DNA from: Diaphorobacter sp. HDW4A
Lineage (GTDB): Bacteria; Pseudomonadota; Gammaproteobacteria; Burkholderiales; Burkholderiaceae_C
DNA length: 64,000 bases
Assembly: GCF_011305995.1 (NCBI RefSeq)
Contig: NZ_CP049910.1
Coordinates: forward strand, 5,532,501-5,596,500
Direction of reading: 5' to 3'
Both the position numbers and the translations under genes were made by a program. Positions 8,497-16,987 of the stretch are shown here, in pieces. Numbering within the stretch: the first letter of the stretch is position 1; every line of letters begins with the position of its first letter. The notes under the pieces are model-generated. The model made no database searches, had not been told where the DNA came from, and saw nothing but the letters and a program-made list of their open reading frames with translations.

Positions 8497-10952
8497 GGCT
8501 GGTTCTCCTGGGGGTGGTCAGCGGTACGGAGGGAACCCGGCGCGAGGCCGGGGAACGAGGGCAGCAGGTCAGCCGCCCAATCGAGGCCGCGATGGCGCAG
8601 CCAGGCGCCCGCGAAGCCGGGCACGCCGGCGTCGGCCAGCACGCGGTCTATGTCTCGCTGGTCTTGCGGCGTGGAAGCGCCCGCGAAGGCCAGCGTCGCC
8701 GGCCCCAGGTCGAGGTCGAACACGCGGTTGCCGAGGCGGGATTGGTAGTAGTAGTCGCGCTTGGGCTGCGCGGTGGCTACGATCTCGATCTGCCGGCTGT
8801 TGAGGCCGAAGCCCTCGTAGATCGTGCGAATCTGCGGTTCGGTCGCTTGCGGGTTCGGCAAGAAAATCCGACTCGCGCAGCTTTCGATGATGGCCGGCGC
8901 GATGGCCGAGTCCTTCACGTCCGCGAGCGACTGCGTTGCGAAGATCACGCTGACGTTCTTCTTGCGCAGCGTCTTGAGCCACTGGCGGATGCGCGCCGCA
9001 AACACCGGGTCGTCGAGGAACAGCCACGCTTCATCAAGGATCAGCAGCGTGGGCGCACCATCCAGCCGCTCCTCGAAGCGCGCGAACAGGTAGCGCAGCA
9101 CCGCGAGCACAGCGGCCTTGCTGTGCATCAGCTCCTCCATCTCGAACGCCTGCACATCGGCCGTGCCGAGGCGGTCATGGTCGGCATCCAGCAGCCTGCC
9201 GTGCGCGCCGCCCAGGACGTAGGGCGCGAGTGCCTGGCGCAACGTGTTCGATTGCAGCAACGCCGTCAGGCCCGTGAGCGTGCGCTGCTCCACCGGCGCG
9301 CTGGCCAGGCTCCCCAGCGCAGACCAGATGGCTGCCTTCTCGTCCGGGCCGACGGCCGCGCCTTCGTGCAGCAGGCGGCCTTCCACCCATTCGCTGGCCC
9401 AGGTGCGGTAGCCCTCGCGGTCGATGCGTGCGAGCGGCTGGAAGGCGATCTCGTCATCCGCGCCCAGGTCGTAGTGCTCGCCGCCCATGCCCAGGATGGC
9501 CGCACGGATCGAACGCCCCATGTCGAAGGCGAAGATGCGCGAGCCGCGATAGCGGCGGAACTGAATCGCCATCGTCGCCAGCAACACCGACTTGCCCATG
9601 CCGATGGGGCCAACCACCAGCGTGTTGCCCACGTCGCCGATGTGCGTCACCAGCCGGAACGGCGTCGCGCCGTCTGTGCGCGTGACGATCAGCGGCGGGC
9701 CATCGAGATGCGCATTGCGCTCCTGGCCGGCCCATACCGCCGACACCGGCATCATGTGCGCCAGGTTCAGCGTCGAGACGATGGGCTGGCGCACATTCGC
9801 ATAGGCGTTGCCGGGGATCGAGGACAGCCACGCATCCACGGCGTTCAAGGTTTCGGGGATCGTCACGAAACCCCGGCCCTGAATCACACGCTCCACCATC
9901 CGCAGCTTCTCGTCGGCCACAGTAGCGTCTGCATCCATGACAGTGACGGTCGCCGTCAGGTAGCCGAAGGCGACTTGATCGCTGCCCAGCTCCTGCAACG
10001 CAGCATCCGCATCGGCGGCCTTGTTGTTGGCGTCGGTATCGACCAGCGGGCTTTCCTGCTGGAAAATCGTTTCGCGCAGCAGCGCGATGATGTTCTTGCG
10101 CTTGGCGAACCACTGGCGGCGCAGGCGCCCCAACTCCCGTTCCGCCTCAGCTTTGTCCAGGCAGAGAAAGCGCGTACTCCAGCGATACGCAAAGCCCAGG
10201 CGGTTGAGGTCGTCCAGAATCCCCGGCCAGGTCGAAGTCGGAAAGCCTCGCACCGACACCACGCGCAGGTGCTGGTCGCCCAGCCTGGGCGCCAGGCCGC
10301 CGACCAGCGCGGAGTCCGTCAGCAGCGCGTCGATATGGAACGGCACTTCGGGCACGCCGACGCGGTAGCGTCGCGTCGAGACGGTCGCGTGCAGGTAGGT
10401 TAGCGTCTGGCTGTCGTCCAACCAGGCGATCTCCGGCATCACGCCGTCGAGCAGGTCAAAGACGCGATCCGTCTCTGCGACGAAGGCCGTCAGACGCTCG
10501 CGCCAATCCACGCCTTCGGTGGGCCGGTTCTCGTACAGCATCCCCGCCGCGCGGGCGCGCGATTCCTCTGGCGGCAGGTACACCAGCGTCAGGTGGTAGC
10601 AGCTCTCGAAGTGATTGCCCGAGTCCTCGAAGGCGGCGCGGCGTTCTTCATCGACCAGCCAGGACAGCGGTTCGGGGAAATCGGAGTGCGGGTAGTCGGC
10701 GGCAGACCGGCGCTCGGCTTCGATGAACAGCGCCCAGCCCGAACCCAGGCGGCGCAGCGCGTTGTTCAAGCGCGCCGATGTGGCGATCAGCTCGCCTTGC
10801 GTCGCACTGTCGAGGTCGGGGCCACGAAAGCGCGCCGTGCGCTGGAAACTGCCGTCCTTGTTCAAGACGACGCCCGGCGCGACCAGCCCGGCCCAAGGCA
10901 GCCAGTCGGCAAGCAGTGCGGGCCGCTGGCGGTATTCGGCAAGGTTCAGCAT
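8493..10952 (-). CDS. trbE: TrbE, VirB4-type ATPase
   Basis: The protein is 819 aa, the normal size for TrbE. It has the N-terminal CagE/TrbE/VirB domain (about 160-430), Walker A GPIGMGKSV at about residues 448-456 and Walker B LLILDEAWLFLD at about 634-645, followed by the RQWLKTLRKKNVSVIFATQS segment. VirB4-type ATPases power pilus biogenesis and substrate transfer at the inner-membrane face. The gene starts 12 nt after trbD and overlaps trbJ. Confidence 0.95.
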   Translation of the reverse strand: MLNLAEYRQRPALLADWLPWAGLVAPGVVLNKDGSFQRTARFRGPDLDSATQGELIATSARLNNALRRLGSGWALFIEAERRSAADYPHSDFPEPLSWLVDEERRAAFEDSGNHFESCYHLTLVYLPPEESRARAAGMLYENRPTEGVDWRERLTAFVAETDRVFDLLDGVMPEIAWLDDSQTLTYLHATVSTRRYRVGVPEVPFHIDALLTDSALVGGLAPRLGDQHLRVVSVRGFPTSTWPGILDDLNRLGFAYRWSTRFLCLDKAEAERELGRLRRQWFAKRKNIIALLRETIFQQESPLVDTDANNKAADADAALQELGSDQVAFGYLTATVTVMDADATVADEKLRMVERVIQGRGFVTIPETLNAVDAWLSSIPGNAYANVRQPIVSTLNLAHMMPVSAVWAGQERNAHLDGPPLIVTRTDGATPFRLVTHIGDVGNTLVVGPIGMGKSVLLATMAIQFRRYRGSRIFAFDMGRSIRAAILGMGGEHYDLGADDEIAFQPLARIDREGYRTWASEWVEGRLLHEGAAVGPDEKAAIWSALGSLASAPVEQRTLTGLTALLQSNTLRQALAPYVLGGAHGRLLDADHDRLGTADVQAFEMEELMHSKAAVLAVLRYLFARFEERLDGAPTLLILDEAWLFLDDPVFAARIRQWLKTLRKKNVSVIFATQSLADVKDSAIAPAIIESCASRIFLPNPQATEPQIRTIYEGFGLNSRQIEIVATAQPKRDYYYQSRLGNRVFDLDLGPATLAFAGASTPQDQRDIDRVLADAGVPGFAGAWLRHRGLDWAADLLPSFPGLAPGSLRTADHPQENQP

Positions 10953-10964
10953 GGCGGCGTCCCC

Positions 10965-11237
10965 TCACACGTCCAGCAGCGGGCGGTGCTTGATGTGCCG
11001 CGCGAACACGGCCATGAACTGCGGATCGACGCGCGCGCCCCACATCGCCAGCGAATGGCCGACGATCCAAAGCACGACACCGGGAATCCACAGTTGCAGG
11101 CCCAGCCCGACAGCGGCGGCCAAGGTGCCGTTGGCGATCGCCACGGTGCGCGGGGCACCGCCCAGCAAGATCGGCTCGGTGAGCGAGCGATGCAGCGGCA
11201 CCTCGAACCCGGCCGCGAAGGCGTCCGGGGCACTCAT
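10965..11237 (-). CDS. trbD: TrbD, VirB3-like membrane protein
   Basis: The protein is 90 aa with the VirB3 pattern: a short N-terminus (FEVPLHRSLTEPILLGGAPR), two closely spaced hydrophobic stretches (about residues 32-62) and the end DPQFMAVFARHIKHRPLLDV. It assembles with the VirB4 ATPase in the inner membrane. The ATG overlaps the trbC stop by 4 nt. Confidence 0.92.
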   Translation of the reverse strand: MSAPDAFAAGFEVPLHRSLTEPILLGGAPRTVAIANGTLAAAVGLGLQLWIPGVVLWIVGHSLAMWGARVDPQFMAVFARHIKHRPLLDV

Positions 11238-11620
11238 ACGACGGCCCCGCCCGAGAAGCTGAAGAACGACAGGAAGAAGCTCGAAGCCGCGAAGGCGATG
11301 GACAGACCGAAGACGATCTGGATCAGCTTGCGAAAGCCGCCCGACGTGTCGCCGAAAGCGAGCGCGAGGCCCGTGGCGATGATGATGATGACCGCGACGA
11401 TACGCGCCACCGGCCCCTGGATGGATTCCAAGATGGATTGCAGCGGGCCTTCCCAGGGCATCGAGGAGCCGGCGGCTTGCGCAGTGCCCGCAAGCAGCAG
11501 CATGAAGGCAGCGAGCATCAAGCCTTGCATGGCCGGGCGAGCCAGACCATCCAACCGTGCGGGGCTGGAACGACGGGGAAGCGGATTTACAGAAATACGG
11601 AAAGCATCAACGTGCGTCAT
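11234..11620 (-). CDS. trbC: TrbC, VirB2-like prepilin
   Basis: The 128-aa product starts MTHVDAFRISVNPL at 11620, where the ATG overlaps the trbB stop; a longer open frame upstream lies over trbB in another frame and was rejected. It has a long leader (to about residue 50, ending GTAQAA), then two hydrophobic helices (IVAVIIIIATGLALAFG and IVFGLSIAFAASSFFLSF) as in pilins of conjugative pili. The TraF-type peptidase encoded at 33303 probably matures or cyclises it. Confidence 0.9.
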   Translation of the reverse strand: MTHVDAFRISVNPLPRRSSPARLDGLARPAMQGLMLAAFMLLLAGTAQAAGSSMPWEGPLQSILESIQGPVARIVAVIIIIATGLALAFGDTSGGFRKLIQIVFGLSIAFAASSFFLSFFSFSGGAVV

Positions 11621-12666
11621 GGCAGTTCTCCAGAAAGGTCGAGGGATGGGGAAGTCGCCGCAGCGGATGCGGCATCGGGAAGTGGCGGCAGCTCGGGAAA
11701 CGGTGTTTCCATCGCATCCGCCAGTCGGTAGCCCACGCCATCGAAGCCGATGACGCGGGCGATGCTCTCGATACGGCGCTTGCGTCCGCGCCCGGCGATG
11801 TGGATGACCACGTTGACCGCTTCCGCGATCAGCGCACGGGGCGGGTTCACCGCCACTTCGAGAATCAGTTGCTCCAGGCGCAGCAACGCGCCCAGCGCGG
11901 AGCCGGCGTGGATCGTGGCGATGCCGCCCGGATGGCCGGTGCCCCACACCTTGATGAGATCCAGCGCCTCGGCGCCGCGCACCTCGCCGACGACCACGCG
12001 ATCCGGGCGCAGGCGCATGGACGAGCGCACCAGCTCGGTCATGGACACCACGCCCGCCCGCGTGCGCAGCGGAACGTGGTCGCGGGCCACGCATTGCAGT
12101 TCCACCGTGTCTTCGAGCACCAGCACGCGGTCGCCCGTCGCGGCGATTTCCGCGAGCAAGGCGTTGGCGAGCGTGGTCTTGCCGCTGCTGGTGGCACCGG
12201 CGATCAGGACGTTCTGCCGCTCGCGCACCGCGCGCACCAGAAAGCCAGCCTGGGAGACCGTCATCATCCCGTCCACAACATACCGCTCCAGCGGAATCAC
12301 GCCGATGGCGCGCTTGCGCAGCGCGAAGGCCGGCCCCGGCGCGGCCGGCGGCAAGATGCCCTCGAAGCGTTCGCCCGTTTCGGGCAGCTCGGCGGACAGC
12401 AGCGGCTGGCCGCGGTGGACTTCCGCGCCGACGTGGGCTGCGACCAGCCGGATGATTCGCTCGCCGTCCGCCTCGGACAGCTCCACGTCCATCGGCGCGC
12501 GCCCCGAGGACAGGCGATCCACCCATAGCGTCCGGTCGGGGTTGAGCATCACCTCCACCACGTCCGGGTCTTCGAGCGCGGCGGCGATCAGCGGCCCCAT
12601 CGCCGTTCGCAGCATCTGGATGCGGCGGTCGAGTGAGGTGGCGTATGACGAGGGAACGGCGCTCAT
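11617..12666 (-). CDS. trbB: TrbB, VirB11-type ATPase
   Basis: The protein is 349 aa. It contains an N-terminal domain, Walker A GATSSGKTT at residues 157-165, the Asp box VLVLEDTVELQC (about 187), Walker B RPDRVVVGEVRG (about 219) and the His box GHPGGIATIHAG (about 240). These are all the signatures of hexameric VirB11/TrbB traffic ATPases, which act at the cytoplasmic base of the channel. Overlaps of 4 nt with both neighbours show tight coupling. Confidence 0.95.
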   Translation of the reverse strand: MSAVPSSYATSLDRRIQMLRTAMGPLIAAALEDPDVVEVMLNPDRTLWVDRLSSGRAPMDVELSEADGERIIRLVAAHVGAEVHRGQPLLSAELPETGERFEGILPPAAPGPAFALRKRAIGVIPLERYVVDGMMTVSQAGFLVRAVRERQNVLIAGATSSGKTTLANALLAEIAATGDRVLVLEDTVELQCVARDHVPLRTRAGVVSMTELVRSSMRLRPDRVVVGEVRGAEALDLIKVWGTGHPGGIATIHAGSALGALLRLEQLILEVAVNPPRALIAEAVNVVIHIAGRGRKRRIESIARVIGFDGVGYRLADAMETPFPELPPLPDAASAAATSPSLDLSGELP

Positions 12667-13127
12667 GAGGCACGCTCCTGCGCTTCGGCAACTGCCGCCG
12701 CGTCATCCATCCGCATCGGGTCGGGGTGCAGTTCCTCCACCACATCGCGCACCAGGCTGCGCCCACGCAGCAGGTGACGGCCCAACTGCTCCACGAACTG
12801 CTCGAACCGCGCCTTGCCCTGGGCACGCGCCGCGTCTTGGTGCGCCTCGGGAACTGGCGTGCTGACCGTGAGGAAGTAGCGGATGAATAGCGCCAGCGTT
12901 TCGATCTGGATGTTCTGGTCGCGCTCCAGCCGCTCGGCATGGCGCGACAGGCGATCAAGCCGCTTGGCAATCGCTGCTTCGCGCTGGTCGGCAGCATCGG
13001 GTGACAGCCACGATGCGAGCGCCGCTGCGACGATGCTGGATTTCGATACGCCTTTCTTGGCGGCCAGCTCGTCCAAGCGCTTGGCGTGCTCCGGCTGGAT
13101 GAACAGATTGAGGCGGTAGTGGCTCAT
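12663..13127 (-). CDS. Ribbon-helix-helix (CopG-like) protein of the transfer operon
   Basis: This 154-aa protein has an N-terminal RHH fold: MSHYRLNLFIQPEHAKRLDEL with helix KGVSKSSIVAAALASWLSP. A long helical, charged region follows. The gene lies between traG and trbB and overlaps both by 4 nt, which is the standard position in Tn4371-type elements. It probably regulates the operon or binds DNA for the coupling protein/relaxosome; which of these cannot be told from sequence. Confidence 0.85.
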   Translation of the reverse strand: MSHYRLNLFIQPEHAKRLDELAAKKGVSKSSIVAAALASWLSPDAADQREAAIAKRLDRLSRHAERLERDQNIQIETLALFIRYFLTVSTPVPEAHQDAARAQGKARFEQFVEQLGRHLLRGRSLVRDVVEELHPDPMRMDDAAAVAEAQERAS

Positions 13128-15127
13128 AGCTCGATTCCGTCGTTGGGGTCGAGGGAAGCCAGCCGGGCCGTGCGCTGCATGGCCGGATCAAGCTGGCGAG
13201 GAAGGAGAAGCGGCAAGTCATCGTCGTCATCGAGCAATCCGAGGTCGGTTGCGGACGCGGCCAGCTCAGGGTCGTAGATGACGGTTTCGGAAAGTTCGAG
13301 CTGACGGCGCGGGCCGCCGCCGTCGTCGGCACTGCCCAGACCATCAACGGGTGCAGTTGCCGGTGTGGCGGGCATGGAGGGAATCGCCAGCCCGCTCCAG
13401 TCATCGGCCCGAGAGGGCGGCACGTCGGCATAGCACCCGGCCGCAAGTACGGGCGGCGGCAACACGCGCCGTTTGAAATTGCTGTCCGCGTAATAGCGCA
13501 ACTTCTTGGCCTTGATCGGGGCCACGCTGGACACCATCACCACCGCTTCATCGGGCGGAAGCTGCATGACTTCGCCCGGCGTCAGCAGCGGGCGCGCGGT
13601 TTCCTGCCGCGACACCATCAGGTGGCCCAGCCACGGCGCGAGCCGATGGCCGGCGTAATTGCGTTGGGATTTCAGCTCGGTGGCGGTGCCCAGCGTCTCG
13701 GAGATGCGCTTGGCGGTGCGCTCGTCGTTGGTGGCGAACGTCACGCGCACATGGCAGTTGTCGAGGATCGAATGGTTCTGCCCATACGCCTTGTCGATCT
13801 GGTTGAGCGACTGCGCGATGAGAAAGCTGCGGATGCCGTAGCCGGCCATGAAAGCCAGGGCCGTCTCGAAGAAGTCCAGGCGGCCTAGCGCCGGGAACTC
13901 GTCGAGCATCAGCAACAGCTTGTGGCGGCGCTCGATGCCGTCGGAGCCATCGAGCGATTCCGTGAGGCGCCGCCCGATCTGGTTGAGGATCAGGCGAATG
14001 AGCGGCTTCGTCCGCGAAATGTCCGAAGGCGGCACCACGAGGTACAGCGACACCGGATGCTCGGCCGCGATCAGGTCGGCGATGCGCCAATCGCAACGCG
14101 ACGTGACTTCGGCCACAGTGGGATCACGGTACAGGCCGAGGAACGACATGGCGGTGCTCAACACGCCGGAGCGTTCGTTGTCCGACTTGTTGAGCACTTC
14201 GCGCGCCGCCGAGGCCACGACCGAATGCGGGCCATCGCCGAGATGCGGCGTGGTCATCATCCGGTGCAAGGTCAGCTCGAACGGGCAAGCCGGGTCGGAG
14301 AGGAAGTTGGCGACGCCGCGCAGCGTCTTGTCTTCGCCCGCGTAGAGCACATGCAGGATGGCGCCGACCAGCAGCGCGTGCGAGGTCTTTTCCCAATGGT
14401 TGCGCCGCTCCAGCGCGCCTTCGGGATCGACCAGAATGTCCGCGATGTTCTGCACGTCGCGCACTTCATGCGCGCCGCGCCGCACCTCCAGCAGCGGGTT
14501 GTAGGCCGCCGACTTCGCATCGGTCGGGTTGAACAGCAGGCAGTGGCTGAACCGACTGCGCCAGCCTGCGGTGATCTGCCAGTTCTCGCCCTTGATGTCG
14601 TGGATGACGGCCGAGGCCGGCCAGGACAGCAGCGTCGGCACCACCAGGCCAACGCCTTTACCGCTGCGCGTGGGTGCGAAGGTCAGGACGTGTTCCGGCC
14701 CTTCATGCCGCAGGTACTGACGGTCGTGCTGGCCGAGGAACACGCCGGCCGGCTGCGTGAGTCCCGCCTTGCGAATGTCATCCGCGTTCGCCCAGCGGGC
14801 CGAGCCGTAAGTCGTGACCAGGCGCGATTGCCGCGAGCGCCAGATCGACATGCCAATCGCCACCAGCACGGCGACGAGACCACTGCCGCCCGCAATAGCG
14901 CCGCCGATGTCGAACACGCGGGGCGCGTAGGCATCGAAGAAGAACCACCACTCGAACAGTCGCCACGGGTGATAGACCGGCGTGCCTAGAAAATCGAACC
15001 ACGGCGAGCCAAGGCGTAGTTGATAGCCCAGGGCCGCTGCCGTCCATTGTGTGGCGCTCCACACACCGGCGATCACGATGCCGAATACCACGGCGATCTG
15101 ACCGAACAGCACGTTCGTCCCTTGCAT
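13124..15127 (-). CDS. traG: TraG, VirD4-type coupling protein
   Basis: The start MQGTNVLFGQIAVVFG at 15127 is preferred over an upstream Met because GGAGG lies 7 nt before it; the product is 667 aa. There are two membrane segments in the first ~100 residues, then YGSARWANADDIRKAG, Walker A APTRSGKGVG (about 151-160) and Walker B LLMLDEFPALG, followed by FLIAQSLNQI. Coupling proteins bring the relaxase-DNA complex to the T4SS and act as the DNA pump. It heads the operon that runs to 2851. Confidence 0.95.
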   Translation of the reverse strand: MQGTNVLFGQIAVVFGIVIAGVWSATQWTAAALGYQLRLGSPWFDFLGTPVYHPWRLFEWWFFFDAYAPRVFDIGGAIAGGSGLVAVLVAIGMSIWRSRQSRLVTTYGSARWANADDIRKAGLTQPAGVFLGQHDRQYLRHEGPEHVLTFAPTRSGKGVGLVVPTLLSWPASAVIHDIKGENWQITAGWRSRFSHCLLFNPTDAKSAAYNPLLEVRRGAHEVRDVQNIADILVDPEGALERRNHWEKTSHALLVGAILHVLYAGEDKTLRGVANFLSDPACPFELTLHRMMTTPHLGDGPHSVVASAAREVLNKSDNERSGVLSTAMSFLGLYRDPTVAEVTSRCDWRIADLIAAEHPVSLYLVVPPSDISRTKPLIRLILNQIGRRLTESLDGSDGIERRHKLLLMLDEFPALGRLDFFETALAFMAGYGIRSFLIAQSLNQIDKAYGQNHSILDNCHVRVTFATNDERTAKRISETLGTATELKSQRNYAGHRLAPWLGHLMVSRQETARPLLTPGEVMQLPPDEAVVMVSSVAPIKAKKLRYYADSNFKRRVLPPPVLAAGCYADVPPSRADDWSGLAIPSMPATPATAPVDGLGSADDGGGPRRQLELSETVIYDPELAASATDLGLLDDDDDLPLLLPRQLDPAMQRTARLASLDPNDGIEL

Positions 15128-15271
15128 AACCTCGCCTCCGATCACGGCACACGGAGGTGCCGCAGCACTGAGGATCAAGGCGTGCGTACAGGCCGGTCAA
15201 AGGCCGTTATGGCTGTGATTTAGGCCGAAAAAGCCAGATTTCTTGCAGGGTCGAAAGCCATAAGAACGCAG

Positions 15272-15333
15272 CGTGCGCGAGCACGTTGCGGCGTGACGAG
15301 GTCACGGCGAGAACTTTGTCGCTACGAAGCGAC
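15272..15333. promoter_or_regulatory. Three tandem palindromes upstream of traG
   Basis: Three perfect inverted repeats follow each other: CGTGC-4nt-GCACG (15272-15285), CGTGAC-gag-GTCACG (15292-15306) and GTCGCT-acga-AGCGAC (15318-15333). They fill the gap between the eexN stop and the traG start. They could be the eexN terminator, operators for the traG-trb promoter, or part of a transfer origin. Confidence 0.5.
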
Positions 15334-15343
15334 TACAACAAGG

Positions 15344-15571
15344 TTATTTGGATTTCTGCTCAGGTCGATCACCGAAGAAGCGGCGATTGGCGGCTTCGGC
15401 CGCACGGCGGCAAAGTTCATCGCCGACCTTCGCACGATCCTCCTTGCATTGCCGTTGAATCTCCTTGATGCGCTCGGGATGCGCCGCGAGGAAATCCACG
15501 GTTTCCGAAGGTTGAGACGAGCCACATGCGGTCAGTGCGACGGTCAGCATCAGTAGCATCACTCTGTTCAT
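15344..15571 (-). CDS. eexN: EexN-family entry-exclusion lipoprotein
   Basis: The start MNRVMLLMLTVALTACG gives a 75-aa lipoprotein with lipobox LTAC; the longer upstream frame runs through the lysR gene and was rejected. The mature part, with TVDFLAAHPERIKEIQRQCK and ELCRRAAEAANRRFFG, is the EexN signature. Members sit in the donor envelope and reduce conjugation between cells that already hold the element. It lies in the usual Tn4371 position between lysR and traG. Confidence 0.85.
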   Translation of the reverse strand: MNRVMLLMLTVALTACGSSQPSETVDFLAAHPERIKEIQRQCKEDRAKVGDELCRRAAEAANRRFFGDRPEQKSK

Positions 15572-15596
15572 GATTCCAGTCCTTTCGTCGGATGGT

Positions 15597-16520
15597 TCAG
15601 GCATCGTCGGCAGCGTCGATACCGTCTGCCGAATCAATGAAGGCCACACGCTCGATGAACCGAGCCAGCATCTCGGACGGCTCCGCATCGCGGCGTAGCA
15701 GATAGGTCGTAAGCATGTATGGCTTGCCTGCCAAGCGGCGGGCCACGACACCCGGCTCGCGGCTGGAGGCGATATGCGCCTCGCCCGCTAGGCCCAAAGC
15801 CAGGCCAGCGGAAACCAGCGTCATCATCACGTCGAAGGTTGCCACGCGCTGCGCAATCAGCGGCTCCTGATCGAGCTTGCGCAGAAAACGATCGATCTGC
15901 CGCGCGTGGCCTTCGCAGACCGCCGGGTCGCCCAGTGCCAACGGATAGCGCAGCACTTCTTTCAGCGGAACCTGTTTGAAGGCGAGCACGGGATGGCGGG
16001 CTGGCACCGCTACCATCAGTTCATCTTCCCAAGCAGGTGTGACCAAGATACCATCGCCTCCATCCTCTGCCATCGAAAAACCTACGTCATACAGATCTTC
16101 ATGCAAACCCTTGATCTGCAGCCCGAGCGGCACCTCAAACAGACGCATCTCAACTTCAGGGTCCTCTTCACGGCATCGCGCCAGCAAAGTTGACAATCGT
16201 GTGGGTGTTACACCATCAGACAAGGCAATGCGTAACTGGCCTAAAAATCCGTTGGTGGCCGACTTGACGCCATCACGGGCCTGATCCAATGCGGTAAAAA
16301 TGCGCGGGACATGCTCCAAAAGCTGTCGCCCGGCACGGGTTAGTTGAGTGCTTCGGGTAGTACGAATGAATAAACGAGCACCAAGTTCCTCTTCTAATTC
16401 TTTGATAGTGCGTGAAAGTGGAGATTGGTCGATATGTAGTCGTTCAGCGGCGCGAGCGAAATGAAGTTCCTCCGCAACGATGAGAAAGCAGCGAAGATGT
16501 CGAAGCTCCATTGTGCTCAC
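15597..16520 (-). CDS. LysR-type transcriptional regulator of the ICE backbone
   Basis: The protein is 307 aa, a normal length. The N-terminal winged helix-turn-helix runs over about residues 4-62 (FLIVAEELHFARAAERLHID, then SPLSRTIKELEEELGARLF), followed by a substrate-binding domain (about 90-290). A LysR gene next to eexN-traG is typical of Tn4371-type ICEs and marks the end of the transfer module. Its ligand is unknown. The adjacent cargo begins 33 nt upstream of its start, so its promoter region must lie in or beyond the short gap before dgkA. Confidence 0.88.
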   Translation of the reverse strand: MSTMELRHLRCFLIVAEELHFARAAERLHIDQSPLSRTIKELEEELGARLFIRTTRSTQLTRAGRQLLEHVPRIFTALDQARDGVKSATNGFLGQLRIALSDGVTPTRLSTLLARCREEDPEVEMRLFEVPLGLQIKGLHEDLYDVGFSMAEDGGDGILVTPAWEDELMVAVPARHPVLAFKQVPLKEVLRYPLALGDPAVCEGHARQIDRFLRKLDQEPLIAQRVATFDVMMTLVSAGLALGLAGEAHIASSREPGVVARRLAGKPYMLTTYLLRRDAEPSEMLARFIERVAFIDSADGIDAADDA

Positions 16521-16553
16521 TCCACTTTAATTCGTCTAATTTCATTTGCGCGG

Positions 16554-16976
16554 CTAATTAATCAGCCTTTGCCAGAGTGCTGACAGCCAAACCCCCCCGG
16601 TCAGCAAAGTGGCTAACAGCACGGCAGCGCTTCCCATGTCCTTTGCACGCTTTGATAGCTCATGCCATTGAGGGCCAATACGATCAATCGCCGATTCCAC
16701 AGCAGTATTGAGTAGCTCCACAATCATCAAAATAAGGATACTTCCTGAGAGAAGAGCGACTTCGACCCATCCCTGCCCCAACCAGAAGGCCAATGGGACC
16801 AACACAAAGGAAAATACTGACTCAAGTCTAAAGGCCGGCTCATTCCATCCAGCGCGCAATCCCTGAATTGAGTAATGGGACGCATGCCAAATTCTCAATA
16901 TTCCTCGGCGAGATTTTTGTTTATTTTCGAATGCGGACATGGAATCAGCTGCGATTGTGTGTTTTTTATCTTTCAT
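16554..16976 (-). CDS. dgkA: Diacylglycerol kinase
   Basis: The 140-aa protein carries the DgkA core: AGWNEPAFRLESVFSF, then MIVELLNTAVESAIDRIG and HELSKRAKDMGSAAVLLA, with three membrane helices. DgkA phosphorylates diacylglycerol to phosphatidic acid. This fits its neighbour: EptA-type enzymes release diacylglycerol when they take phosphoethanolamine from phosphatidylethanolamine, and DgkA recycles it. It is the last gene of the operon, 11 nt after eptA. The first ~30 residues before the core are hydrophilic and longer than in E. coli. Confidence 0.92.
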   Translation of the reverse strand: MKDKKHTIAADSMSAFENKQKSRRGILRIWHASHYSIQGLRAGWNEPAFRLESVFSFVLVPLAFWLGQGWVEVALLSGSILILMIVELLNTAVESAIDRIGPQWHELSKRAKDMGSAAVLLATLLTGGVWLSALWQRLIN

Positions 16977-16987
16977 GAGAACAACTC

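Noticed and set aside
11234..12997. A 587-codon minus-strand frame
   Set aside because: Only its last 128 codons (TrbC) are real. The rest is the wrong frame over trbB and the RHH gene.
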